A DNA stretch of 53,367 nt from a bacterium CG_4_9_14_3_um_filter_65_15. GTDB lineage: Bacteria; Krumholzibacteriota; Krumholzibacteriia; LZORAL124-64-63. The notes under the pieces are model-generated. The model saw only the letters and a program-made list of their open reading frames with translations. It ran no database searches and was not told where the DNA came from. A program made the translations under genes and the position numbers. This document shows positions 16,568 through 24,972 of the stretch, one piece after another; position 1 is the first letter of the stretch, and each line of letters begins with the position of its first letter. The stretch spans positions 1-53,367 of the forward strand of contig PFVX01000017.1 in assembly GCA_002790835.1 (NCBI GenBank). Direction: 5' to 3'.

Positions 16568-17998
16568 TCAGGACGCCTCCCCGGCTTTTTCCCGCAGTTC
16601 TTCCCACGCCTCCGCAACGTGCCTTCTCTGGGTCCCGGTCTGGCCGACGGCCAGCCGCAGGGCGAAGCATCCGTCCAGGACCGTGTGGGTCAGGTAGGTG
16701 CGCCCGGCTGCGTTGACCCGGTCCATGAGGTCCTTGTTCAGGCGGTTCAGCTCCTCGTCCGCCCCGGCGAAGCCCGTCGGGTGGAAACGGAAGCAGACGG
16801 TGTTCAGCGGCACCGGCGCCAACAATTCCCAATCCGCATCCCCCTCGATCCAGTCCCGGAACTCCACGGCCATGGCGATGTGTTCGGCCAGCATGGCCCG
16901 CAACCTGTCGGCGCCGTAGCTGCGCAAAACGAACCACACCTTCAAGGCTCGGAAACGGCGGCCCAGTTGGATGCCCCAATCGCGGTAGTTGGTGACCTGG
17001 CTGTCGCGGTCGGTTTGCAGGTAGGCCGGGTCGATGGCCATGACCCGCTCCAGGTGGCCGGGGTCGCGAACGAAGAAGGCCGAGCAGTCGAAGTTGACGA
17101 ACAGCCATTTGTGGGGGTTGAAGACCAGCGAATCGGCGTGTTCGACCCCGTCGAGAATCCAGCGCTTCTCCGGCAGGATGGCGGCCGAACCGGCCAGTGC
17201 GGCATCCACGTGGAGCCACAGATCGAACTTTCGCGCGAGAGGACCGATCTTTTGCAACGGATCGATGGCGGTGGTGCTGGTGGTGCCCACCGTCGCCACG
17301 ATGCAGCACGGGAGGCGGCCGGCGGCCAGATCGGTCTCGATGGCTTGGGCCAGGGCGTCGGGCGCCATGGCGCGGTCCTTGTCCACGGCAACCTGGACGA
17401 TGTTCTCGTCGCCGAAACCGGCGATGCGCGCCCCCTTGATCACCGAGGAGTGGGCTTCGCTGGAACAGTAGATGCGCAACGGGCGCCCGACTTCCAGGGA
17501 GGCCGATCCTTTGGCGTTGAATTCGTACCCGGTGGATTTTTCCCGCGCGCAGAGCAGGGCGCACAGGGTGGCGGTGCTGGCTGTGTCCTGGATGACGCCG
17601 TGGAATCCCGCCGGCAGGTCGATGAGGTCGTCCAGCCATTCCATCATGCGCTGCTCGAGTTCGGTGGCCGCGGGACTTGTCTGCCACAGCATGGCGTTGA
17701 CGCCCAGGCCGGCCGAGAGCAATTCACCCAGGATGGAGGGAGCGCTGTTGTTGGCCGGAAAGTAGGCGAAGAACCGGGGATGGTTCCAGTGCGTCACCCC
17801 GGGCAGGATCAGTTTCTCGAAGTCGGCCATGACCTGGTCAAACGGCTCCGCGTGCGCCGGGGCCGCCGCAGGAAGGGCGTCGTGGATCGTTCCGGGCTGG
17901 GATCGGGACAGCACGGGGAAGTCTTCGGCATGATCGAGGTAGTCGGCGATCCAGTCGATGAGGTTGTAGCCCTCGTTGCGGAAGGTCTTGCTGTCCAT
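16568..17998 (-). CDS. PLP-dependent aromatic-L-amino-acid decarboxylase family
   Basis: A 476-residue group II decarboxylase, the usual length for bacterial AADC-type enzymes. The PLP Schiff-base lysine is K297 in FNPHKWLF. H183 (SSEAHSSV) stacks on the ring and D265 (LHVDAALAG) pairs with the pyridine nitrogen. The catalytic-loop tyrosine that marks true decarboxylases (Tyr332 in human DDC) is present as Y338 in VTNYRDWGIQLGRRFR, so decarboxylation rather than aldehyde synthesis is expected. Probable substrates are Phe, Tyr, Trp or DOPA; the exact one is not readable. ATG 17998 follows GGGGAG. It lies downstream of a strong terminator and converges on the glycosyltransferase with a 13-base gap, so it needs its own promoter in the roughly 80 bases upstream or read-through. 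Confidence 0.92.
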   Translation of the reverse strand: MDSKTFRNEGYNLIDWIADYLDHAEDFPVLSRSQPGTIHDALPAAAPAHAEPFDQVMADFEKLILPGVTHWNHPRFFAYFPANNSAPSILGELLSAGLGVNAMLWQTSPAATELEQRMMEWLDDLIDLPAGFHGVIQDTASTATLCALLCAREKSTGYEFNAKGSASLEVGRPLRIYCSSEAHSSVIKGARIAGFGDENIVQVAVDKDRAMAPDALAQAIETDLAAGRLPCCIVATVGTTSTTAIDPLQKIGPLARKFDLWLHVDAALAGSAAILPEKRWILDGVEHADSLVFNPHKWLFVNFDCSAFFVRDPGHLERVMAIDPAYLQTDRDSQVTNYRDWGIQLGRRFRALKVWFVLRSYGADRLRAMLAEHIAMAVEFRDWIEGDADWELLAPVPLNTVCFRFHPTGFAGADEELNRLNKDLMDRVNAAGRTYLTHTVLDGCFALRLAVGQTGTQRRHVAEAWEELREKAGEAS

Positions 17999-18030
17999 GG
18001 CGGCTCCCCAACCCGGGTGAAGGGAAAAAG

Positions 18031-18060
18031 AAAACGGGCCAAGCAAGCCTGGCCCGTTTT
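18031..18060 (-). terminator. Rho-independent terminator after the MCP-like gene
   Basis: A perfect 11-bp stem (18031-18041 with 18050-18060) with an 8-base loop. The A/T ends give a T-run in either direction. It lies 20 bases past the stop of the MCP-like gene and separates it from the decarboxylase. Confidence 0.85.
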
Positions 18061-18079
18061 TCCCCTAGTGTCAACGGCC

Positions 18080-20272
18080 TCAGTCGGTTTTCTTCGACTT
18101 GTCCAGCCGGATAACCGTCGGTTTGGGCCCGTCGTTCCCTCCCTCGAAAGGAACCGATTCCAGGATGGGTTCGGGTTTTCCCTCAACAGGCAAGTCGTTC
18201 GTGGCGTCTTCACCCACCGAAGTGCCTAGGATATTTTTCGGCTTGTTGAGCATGAACACATTGCCGTTGCTGCCGATCGGCGATTTCAGTTGCGGTGCCT
18301 TGAGCGTCGCTTCGGGGGCGGGCTGCAGTGCCGCCTCGACCTCCGGGGCGGGAGCCGGTTCCGCCGCCGTCGCGTCCGCCGGGTCGGCGATTGCATCGGC
18401 CTCCGCGTCGGTCTTCCCCTCGACCGTCGGCGGCGGGGCTTCCTCTTCATCAGCCGGGTCGTCCTGCTCGCTGGTCGGGGTCGCGGCATCCTCTGCGGAG
18501 CCGGCCAGGAGTGAATCGACGGCGCGTCCGACCGCAGCAGAGGTGTTCAATTCCGGCTCGGGCGTCGGTTCGGGTTCCGGATCAGCCAGCCCCAATTCCT
18601 CGATCACCTTCCGGGTCTCGTCCGTTACCTCTTCCAGATCCGGGAGTGGGGGATCCTCGTCATCCAGGGAGAAGACATGCCGGGTCGCTTCGGGTTGAGG
18701 CGCCGGTTCTTCCTCCATCACCGGGTCCGCGGCCGCGGGAACCGGCTCCTCGTCGGCTGCGAGGGAAAATGGATCGGGCGCCTGGACCGGAGGCTCGGGG
18801 AGATTCCGATCTTCAGCTTCTCCGGTGTCCGTCATCTCCGGTTCCGGATCTGCCGCCGGCGGGGTCAGGGCGTTGTTGGGGAGTTCCGCAGGCACCACCA
18901 CGGGAGGCGGTGCGAGCATCAACTCGCCCAGGTGTTGGCTGACCCGGTTGATGGCGCTGATGTTCTTGATGATCTGCCCGATGGATTCCTCGTACTGTCG
19001 GGAGATCGCCAGGATCTCGGCCACCGTGTCCTCGATTTCCCGGGTGGCCCGGGAGGTCTGGGTGGCCAGAGCCTTGACCTCGGCCGCGACCACCGAGGTG
19101 AAAGCCTTTCCGGTCTGTCCTGTGGCCACGGCCTCGGCGTCGATCTGGCCGGCGACCTGGCGGGTCTTCATGGCCAGCTGGGTGACCCGGCCCACGACCC
19201 CACTCATTTCCCGGGCGGTGGCGACCAGGTCGGAAGCGGCTTCGGCGGTGAAACTGGCGGCGTTGTTGGCCCCACGCACGATCTTGTGTCCCTCATCGCT
19301 ATCCTGGGCCATCTCGTTCAAGCTGGAGAGCATGCCCTGCAGGGCGTGTCCCACCGAGTCGATGGCCGAGCGCATCTTGTCCGTGCTGCTGGCGATGGTG
19401 TCCATGTCCACGGTCATGCGGTCCACGGTGGCGTTGATGGACTCGAAATCCACCGCAGGGGTGTAGGCACTGCCGGGCGTGGCCTGTTGCCGGCCGGGTT
19501 TTCGCGTGGCGGCCGCCGGTGGAGTCAGCGAGCGGGGACGGGCATCCCTTTGCAGTCCGGGTGTGGTCAGGGCATCGGCGATCTGGGCGGCCTGATCCCG
19601 CGAATCCTGCTCAGGGGCGACGGGTTCGGCGATCTCATTTTGTTCAAAGCGACTGACCTTGGCCCGGAACCAGGCCAGCACGACCAGAAGCAGCACGAAA
19701 ATGCCGGTGGCCCACCTGGCCAGACCGGCCAGGGCCTGTCGAGCCACGACTCCGGCGCTCAGGGCGTTGGCGATGGCGCCCATTTGCTCCATGAGTACGA
19801 TGGTATTGTCTTCGAGTCCTTGCACAGCATCTTGCCCGGCGGCGCTGTAGACGGAATATTCTCCTGCCGACAGGTCGGCCAGGGGTGCGCCGGTCAAGCG
19901 CCAGGTCTGCAGGGCGTCCTCGATGGTCTGCCGGGCCTTCCCCCCTTTGACCTTCACAATGGCGGTTTCGCTTCCGTCTTCCCCGGTCAGCATTCCCCCT
20001 TGGGCCATGACGGCGAGGTTGCGGTCGAATGCGAGTACGGCACGTCCCACCTGCCGGCGGGCTGCGGCCACCTCTTCGCGCAGTTCGGCCTGCTGCAGGG
20101 ATGCGACCTGCCGGCCCAGATCCTGGATGATGACCTGCTGCTTCTGGGCCAGATCGATCTGTTGCTCGGCGCTGGCGCTGCTTTGGCCCTGGTTCCAGAC
20201 CAGGGTTCCCGAAGCGATCAGCAACAGGGCCACGGCGCCCAAGGCGAGATTCAACAACTGCCGTGTTGACAT
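18080..20272 (-). CDS. Membrane MCP-like signalling protein with degenerate tip and long acidic tail
   Basis: A 730-residue protein; ATG 20272 follows a good GGAGGA site. Membrane helix 1 is at about 6-25. An external helical sensor region covers about 30-175 and helix 2 lies at about 178-198 (GIFVLLLVVLAWF). Residues about 275-430 form an MCP-type coiled coil with the family landmark GKAFTSVVAAEVKALATQTS. The hairpin tip, which in chemoreceptors reads like NLLALNAAIEAARAGE, is replaced by MKTRQVAGQIDAEAVATGQT, so standard CheA/CheW binding is unlikely. The last 285 residues are a Pro/Glu/Ala-rich, probably disordered acidic tail ending in a basic segment. No che gene is nearby. It may act as a structural or alternative signalling scaffold. 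Confidence 0.8.
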   Translation of the reverse strand: MSTRQLLNLALGAVALLLIASGTLVWNQGQSSASAEQQIDLAQKQQVIIQDLGRQVASLQQAELREEVAAARRQVGRAVLAFDRNLAVMAQGGMLTGEDGSETAIVKVKGGKARQTIEDALQTWRLTGAPLADLSAGEYSVYSAAGQDAVQGLEDNTIVLMEQMGAIANALSAGVVARQALAGLARWATGIFVLLLVVLAWFRAKVSRFEQNEIAEPVAPEQDSRDQAAQIADALTTPGLQRDARPRSLTPPAAATRKPGRQQATPGSAYTPAVDFESINATVDRMTVDMDTIASSTDKMRSAIDSVGHALQGMLSSLNEMAQDSDEGHKIVRGANNAASFTAEAASDLVATAREMSGVVGRVTQLAMKTRQVAGQIDAEAVATGQTGKAFTSVVAAEVKALATQTSRATREIEDTVAEILAISRQYEESIGQIIKNISAINRVSQHLGELMLAPPPVVVPAELPNNALTPPAADPEPEMTDTGEAEDRNLPEPPVQAPDPFSLAADEEPVPAAADPVMEEEPAPQPEATRHVFSLDDEDPPLPDLEEVTDETRKVIEELGLADPEPEPTPEPELNTSAAVGRAVDSLLAGSAEDAATPTSEQDDPADEEEAPPPTVEGKTDAEADAIADPADATAAEPAPAPEVEAALQPAPEATLKAPQLKSPIGSNGNVFMLNKPKNILGTSVGEDATNDLPVEGKPEPILESVPFEGGNDGPKPTVIRLDKSKKTD

Positions 20273-20439
20273 GCGATTCCTCCGATGACGACCACGATGG
20301 GGGACGGATTTCCCCGGATCCATGCCCCCTGTTCGGCAAAAAGGTGTCTGGGTTTAGGTTTTTACGGGGTATTGGGGTATTTGGGGTGTTAGAATCCCGG
20401 CCGGAGAATTCCCTGGACGGTCCACGAAAGAGGAGAACC

Positions 20440-22344
20440 ATGTTGCGCGTTTCGACCCTGGCGATTGCCCTGTTCCTGCTGGCCGGATGTGCGTCCGGAC
20501 CCCAGCCTGCTCCCGAGCCGCCTGTCGCTCCCGCTCCCGCCATGCCGGCGAAGGTCGCCATCGACAGTCTCGACGACCTGCCCACCCACAGCTACCCGCT
20601 CAACGGAACCATTGCCGACCTCATGCAGGACCCGGCCGCCATGGGTTCCCTGCGGGAAGACTACCGTCGGGACCTGGAATCGGACCTGGCGACCTATGAG
20701 ATTACCGACCAAGCCACCCTGAAGGCCAAGTACGGCAGGCTGGTCACCTTGGATCTGCTGGACGGGAACGAAACCGCAGCCCTGGAATATCTCGATCGCA
20801 TCAAGGCGTTGGAGGACAAGGAAGCCGCCCGCCTCATGAACGGCTTGACCACCCGCTCGCTCATCGAGGCCCGTGTTGTGGCCGGCGGGGATGAATCCAC
20901 ACCCGCCTTCCAGGACGCCTTTCGCATGGCCTTGGCCGCGCGGGTGGAGAAGCTGCCCTGGGACATCTGCCAGGACATGGTCAAGAGCAACAAGGGCCGG
21001 GCCGGGTTCATGACCGAGAACCTGCTGATGGGAATGGTCCAGTCGCGCATGGAACCGGCCGCCGCGGCCATGGGAGCCCTGAGCGCCGATCTGGCGGGCC
21101 AGGTCATCGGGATCCGGTTCGCCCTGGACCACATCCTGCCTCTGAACCCCATCGCCGCCGAGGTCTACGGCGCGTATATCGATGGGCACAAGCAGGAGAA
21201 GACAAACATCTGGCCGGAGCGTGAGGTCACCCTCGCTGCGGACGCCGGCCTGCAGCCGGTGATGATCGGAATCTGGGATTCGGGCGTGGACGTGGACGTG
21301 TACAAGGATTTCATGTTCACCAACCCCGGCGAGAAGATGGACGGCAAGGATGACGACGGCAACGGTTTCGTCGACGACGTGCACGGCATCGCCTTCGACC
21401 TGGACGGCCGCTACAACACCGATCTGCTGCATCCGCTGGGCGACCAGGCGGGCAAGCTGGATCTGATGTTCGAGTCCATGCAGGGCTTCCAGGATCTGAC
21501 CGCGGCCATCGACAGCCCCGAGGCTGCCGCGGTGCGCAAGAAGCTGGGCGAAATGGCCCCCGAACAGGTGGGTGACTATCTGACCACCCTGAGTTTCGGC
21601 GGGCTGTACAGCCACGGCAGCCACGTGGCGGGTATCGCCTCGCACGGCAACCCCTTTGCGCGCCTGCTCGTGGCCCGCATCACCTTCGATTACCACTCCA
21701 CACCCCAGGCCATGACCGTGGAGACGGCCAAGCGCCTGGCCGACGACTACCGGCGCACGACACGGTACTTCGCCGACCACGGGGTGCGTGTGGTGAACAT
21801 GAGCTGGGGCTGGACCTTCAAGGAGATCGAAGGCGGCCTGGAGGCCAACGGCGTGGGTAAGGACGCCGAGGACCGCGCCGCCATGGCCAGGGAAATGATC
21901 GGGATCCTGAGCGACGGCCTGCGGGAATCCATGGCCGCCACCCCGGGCATCCTCTATGTGGCCGCAGCCGGCAACGACGACAACGACGTCGAATTCAACG
22001 TGGTGATCCCCTCGAGCTTCGACCTGACCAACCTGATGGTGGTCGGCGCGGTGGATCAGGCGGGCGACCCCACCAGTTTCACCAGCGGGGGCCGCAACGT
22101 GAAGGTCTACGCCGACGGTTTCCAGGTCGAGAGCACGGTACCGGGCGGCCGCAGCATGAAGATGAGCGGCACGTCCATGTCTTCGCCCAACGTGTGCAAC
22201 CTGGCCGCCAAGCTCGTGGCCCTCAAGCCGGGCCTGACACCGCCGGAAGTCATCGGCCTGATCGAAAAGGGCGCGGACCCGCACGCGGAACATCCGGAGA
22301 TCCTGCTGATGAACCCGAAGGCGTCGGCGGCCTTGCTGGACTGA
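20440..22344 (+). CDS. Subtilisin-like (S8) serine protease, predicted lipoprotein
   Basis: A 634-residue lipoprotein. The signal ends in a lipobox (LFLLAGC, Cys at about 17), followed by a Pro/Ala-rich spacer. An N-terminal helical region (about 40-265) is unlike a normal inhibitor propeptide. The catalytic triad is complete: D280 (IGIWDSGVD), H395 (SHGSHVAGI) and S579 (SGTSMSSP). An oxyanion Asn lies in YVAAAGNDDND. A calcium-loop-like DGKDDDGNGFVDD follows the Asp motif. The Asp and His are 115 residues apart, so an insertion separates the usual elements. ATG 20440 follows AGGAGA. It is divergent from the MCP-like gene with a 167-base gap. It is probably anchored in the envelope and digests protein outside. 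Confidence 0.92.
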   Translation: MLRVSTLAIALFLLAGCASGPQPAPEPPVAPAPAMPAKVAIDSLDDLPTHSYPLNGTIADLMQDPAAMGSLREDYRRDLESDLATYEITDQATLKAKYGRLVTLDLLDGNETAALEYLDRIKALEDKEAARLMNGLTTRSLIEARVVAGGDESTPAFQDAFRMALAARVEKLPWDICQDMVKSNKGRAGFMTENLLMGMVQSRMEPAAAAMGALSADLAGQVIGIRFALDHILPLNPIAAEVYGAYIDGHKQEKTNIWPEREVTLAADAGLQPVMIGIWDSGVDVDVYKDFMFTNPGEKMDGKDDDGNGFVDDVHGIAFDLDGRYNTDLLHPLGDQAGKLDLMFESMQGFQDLTAAIDSPEAAAVRKKLGEMAPEQVGDYLTTLSFGGLYSHGSHVAGIASHGNPFARLLVARITFDYHSTPQAMTVETAKRLADDYRRTTRYFADHGVRVVNMSWGWTFKEIEGGLEANGVGKDAEDRAAMAREMIGILSDGLRESMAATPGILYVAAAGNDDNDVEFNVVIPSSFDLTNLMVVGAVDQAGDPTSFTSGGRNVKVYADGFQVESTVPGGRSMKMSGTSMSSPNVCNLAAKLVALKPGLTPPEVIGLIEKGADPHAEHPEILLMNPKASAALLD

Positions 22345-22367
22345 GGCCCGGCCGACAATCGAAAACG

Positions 22368-22389
22368 GGGCGCCCCACAAGGGGCGCCC
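22368..22389. terminator. Hairpin between convergent subtilase and YeiH genes
   Basis: A perfect 9-bp GC stem (22368-22376 with 22381-22389) with a 4-base loop. On the minus strand it is followed by CGTTTTC, on the plus strand by only a weak T-rich stretch, so it probably serves the minus-strand gene better. Confidence 0.65.
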
Positions 22390-22453
22390 TGACTTTATTC
22401 CCGGCCATCCGGCTCGTCTCCACCCGGCAGGAGTAGCGAAACTCCTCGCCGAT

Positions 22454-23443
22454 TCAGAAGAACAGCCTGACCATCAGGGTGCTGAACAGGATCTGCACGA
22501 CGAACACAAGGGAGCCGGCGGCCAGGGCCGATCGTCCCTGGCGCAGAATGCTGTCGAGGGTGATGCGCAGGCCGATCCCGGCCATGGCCACGATCAGGGC
22601 GTCGTGGCTGAGGATCTTAAGGGCCGCAACCCAGGCGCCGGGCAGCAGGCCGAACGTCGGCACCAGGGAAAACAGGACGAACCCGACGATGAACAGCGGC
22701 ATCCGGGGCCGGTTGCTTTTGGCGCCGGCGCCCTCCCGCTTCCGGTTCGCGAAGGCCAGCAGCAGGATGAACACCAGGGGAAAGAGCATGAGGATGCGGG
22801 ACATCTTGATGATGGTGGCGGTCTGACCGGCCGCCTCGCTGACCGAGAAGCCCGCCGCGACCACCTGACCCACCGCCTGCAACGTGTTGCCGATCACCAG
22901 GCCCGCTTCCAGGTCGGTCAGCCGGAGCAGGGTGTGGGCCAGCAGGGGAAGCAGGAAGATGCCGAGGGTGCCCAGGCCGTTGACGATGGCCACCGACAGA
23001 CCCACCTCTTCCTTGTCGGCGCCGATGATCTGCTCGGTGGCCGCGATGGCCGAACTGCCACAGACTCCGTTGCCGATTCCCAGCAACCAGGCGAACCTCC
23101 GGTTCAACCGCATGAGCGAGCCGAACACCAGGGCCGCGCAGATGGTCACCATCACTCCGGCCATCACCAGCAACAGGGAACGCAGGCCCAGGGAACGCAG
23201 GATGGAGAAGTCCATATTGAGGCCCATCAGGGCGATGGCCACGGACAGCAGGTGCTTTTCGCTGATGACGATGCCGGGTTCGAATCTCACGCCGGGCCGA
23301 GCGAGGTTGCCCAAGGCGATGCCCAGGACGATGGCGATGGCCACCGATCCGATGGGGATCCAACCGGAAAGCCAGACCGCGGCCGCCCCAATGGCGAGGC
23401 ACGGGAAGAGCCCCGGCAGATAGCGACCCGATGGCAGAGACAT
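22454..23443 (-). CDS. YeiH/UPF0324 family putative sulfate exporter
   Basis: A 329-residue protein of about ten membrane helices matching the YeiH (UPF0324, conserved hypothetical 698) family. Family landmarks are GIALGN near helix 2, the central LLGIGNGVCGSSAIAATEQIIGA block, and IVNGLGTLGIFLLPLL. Membership implies anion export (sulfate by annotation in the family), but the substrate is poorly proven. ATG 23443 follows GGGAG by 8 bases. It lies 82 bases after the pirin gene on the same strand; the short AT-rich gap may carry a promoter or simply link an operon. Confidence 0.88.
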   Translation of the reverse strand: MSLPSGRYLPGLFPCLAIGAAAVWLSGWIPIGSVAIAIVLGIALGNLARPGVRFEPGIVISEKHLLSVAIALMGLNMDFSILRSLGLRSLLLVMAGVMVTICAALVFGSLMRLNRRFAWLLGIGNGVCGSSAIAATEQIIGADKEEVGLSVAIVNGLGTLGIFLLPLLAHTLLRLTDLEAGLVIGNTLQAVGQVVAAGFSVSEAAGQTATIIKMSRILMLFPLVFILLLAFANRKREGAGAKSNRPRMPLFIVGFVLFSLVPTFGLLPGAWVAALKILSHDALIVAMAGIGLRITLDSILRQGRSALAAGSLVFVVQILFSTLMVRLFF

Positions 23444-23525
23444 GCTGCAGCTCCCAAGGAACAGTTAACAAGGATCGAAATAAGCTAATTAATGATCGTT
23501 CAGGGTCCAAGGGGAAAACGGCCCG

Positions 23526-24239
23526 TCAACTCATGGGTGTCTCGATGAGCAGCACGTCGGCTCCCGGGGCTCCCGCTGTCACGTTTCCCGAAGCGACTCC
23601 CGTGATCGCGAGGCCGTCCCGCGAGCGGAGCTCCACACCCGCGGTCTCCGCTTCGCCTGCGATGACGAAGAGGTAGAGGCCGTGGTTCGCCGAGGCCGCT
23701 GCGAAGGAGAGCTCGGAGCCCGGGGAAAGGTTTGCGCGGAAGAACCGGGCATCCTGGTTGATGATCAGGCTCCCGTCGGCACCGTCCGGTGAGACGAGCA
23801 GTTGCCACCGGTCCCGGCGCTCGACCTCGGGGAAGACGGCCTGGTCGTAGCGCGGCGTGAGTCCCTTTTCCCGCGGCATGATCCAGATCTGCAACAGGCT
23901 GACCTCATGCTGGTCCGAATCGTTGTGTTCGGAGTGGGTGATGCCCGTGCCCGCGGTCATCGCCTGCACTTCGCCTGCGGTGATGACCTGGCGGTGGCCC
24001 ATGCTGTCTGCGTGGCGCAACGCCCCGGCCAGGGGGATGGTAACGATCTCCATATCCCGATGGGGATGGGTGCCGAAGACCCCCGACGGCGCGATGACGT
24101 CGTTGTTGAGGACGCGCAACGCACCGAAACCCATCCGCTTGGGGTCGTAGTAATCCGCGAAGCTGAAGGTGTGGCGGGTCTGCAGCCAGCCGTGGTCGGC
24201 CCGGCCGCGGGTTGCGGCCTGATGGAGGACGGTTTTCAT
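23526..24239 (-). CDS. Pirin family protein (bicupin)
   Basis: A 237-residue pirin/YhhW-type protein of usual length. The metal ligands of the N-terminal cupin are all present: H58 and H60 in GTHPHRDME, H102 and E104 in GITHSEHN. An iron-binding site is therefore expected. Some bacterial pirins oxidise quercetin, others bind metabolic enzymes; the sequence does not choose between these. ATG 24239 follows GGGAG. It faces the truncated haemoglobin gene across a 216-base divergent gap and is followed by the YeiH-type transporter. Confidence 0.93.
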   Translation of the reverse strand: MKTVLHQAATRGRADHGWLQTRHTFSFADYYDPKRMGFGALRVLNNDVIAPSGVFGTHPHRDMEIVTIPLAGALRHADSMGHRQVITAGEVQAMTAGTGITHSEHNDSDQHEVSLLQIWIMPREKGLTPRYDQAVFPEVERRDRWQLLVSPDGADGSLIINQDARFFRANLSPGSELSFAAASANHGLYLFVIAGEAETAGVELRSRDGLAITGVASGNVTAGAPGADVLLIETPMS

Positions 24240-24455
24240 GAAATCTCCCGTTCCGAATGACGAGCGATGGGGGTGATGGGCCAAATTTCGGGCAAATCAT
24301 CGGGTTTCGCCAGCCATGCCCGAGCCCGGGGACGACCGGCCCATTCAATCATTGTAAATTGGTGGGAATTAGTCCAGAATCACCTGCTCATCTGAAGAAT
24401 CCCTGACACCCGCATCTTCCTGTGCGGATTTCCCCTCAAAAGACCTGGAGAAGAG

Positions 24456-24962
24456 ATGAAGAAGCTCACCATGACCATAACCCTGTCTCTGGCCCTCGGC
24501 ATGATCGTTGTCCCGGGGGCCATGGCCCAGACGGTTGCCGAACAGATGACCGGCCTGCAGAACATGTGCACCCAGTCCGCGGATGCCCGCATGGCTCGGC
24601 AGTCCGAATCCTCTCTCTACGAGCGGCTGGGGGGATACGACAAGATCCTCGAATTTTGCAACGAGATCGTCCGCTTGCACCGGATCAATCCCGACTTCGA
24701 GGTGATGTTCCGGCACGTCGACGGGGATAAACTGGCCCACGAAGTGGCCGACTTCATTTCGGCCGGCACCGGTGGCGACGCCACCTACAGCGGCCGCAGC
24801 CTACCCGCGTCCCATTCGCTGCTCCGCCTGACCGATGCCGATTTCCTGTCCGCAGGCGGGGATATCATGACAGCGATGAAGAACAAGGGCCATGGCCAGA
24901 ACGAGATCGACGAAATGGTCTGCATTCTGGTGTCGTTGAAGGACCAGGTTGTCCTGAAGTAG
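24456..24962 (+). CDS. Exported group 1 truncated haemoglobin-like protein
   Basis: A 168-residue protein with a signal peptide (residues 1-24, ending in GAMA) before a globin domain at about 52-165. The group 1 pattern is visible: SLYERLGG, ISAGTGG, TYSGRSLPASHSLLRLTDADF. H120 fits the proximal F8 haem ligand. The distal B10 Tyr common in the family is not seen; the helix reads ILEFCNEIVRLH. An N-terminal extension of about 25 residues after the signal carries one Cys. Export of a truncated globin is unusual and suggests oxygen, NO or redox sensing in the periplasm. ATG 24456 has GGAGAA close by. It converges on the gamma-glutamyltransferase with a 10-base gap. Confidence 0.85.
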   Translation: MKKLTMTITLSLALGMIVVPGAMAQTVAEQMTGLQNMCTQSADARMARQSESSLYERLGGYDKILEFCNEIVRLHRINPDFEVMFRHVDGDKLAHEVADFISAGTGGDATYSGRSLPASHSLLRLTDADFLSAGGDIMTAMKNKGHGQNEIDEMVCILVSLKDQVVLK

Positions 24963-24972
24963 CCGCTGACCA

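Noticed and set aside
20389-22380. 663-codon minus-strand open frame
   Set aside because: Antisense to the subtilase; composition is that of a reversed gene.
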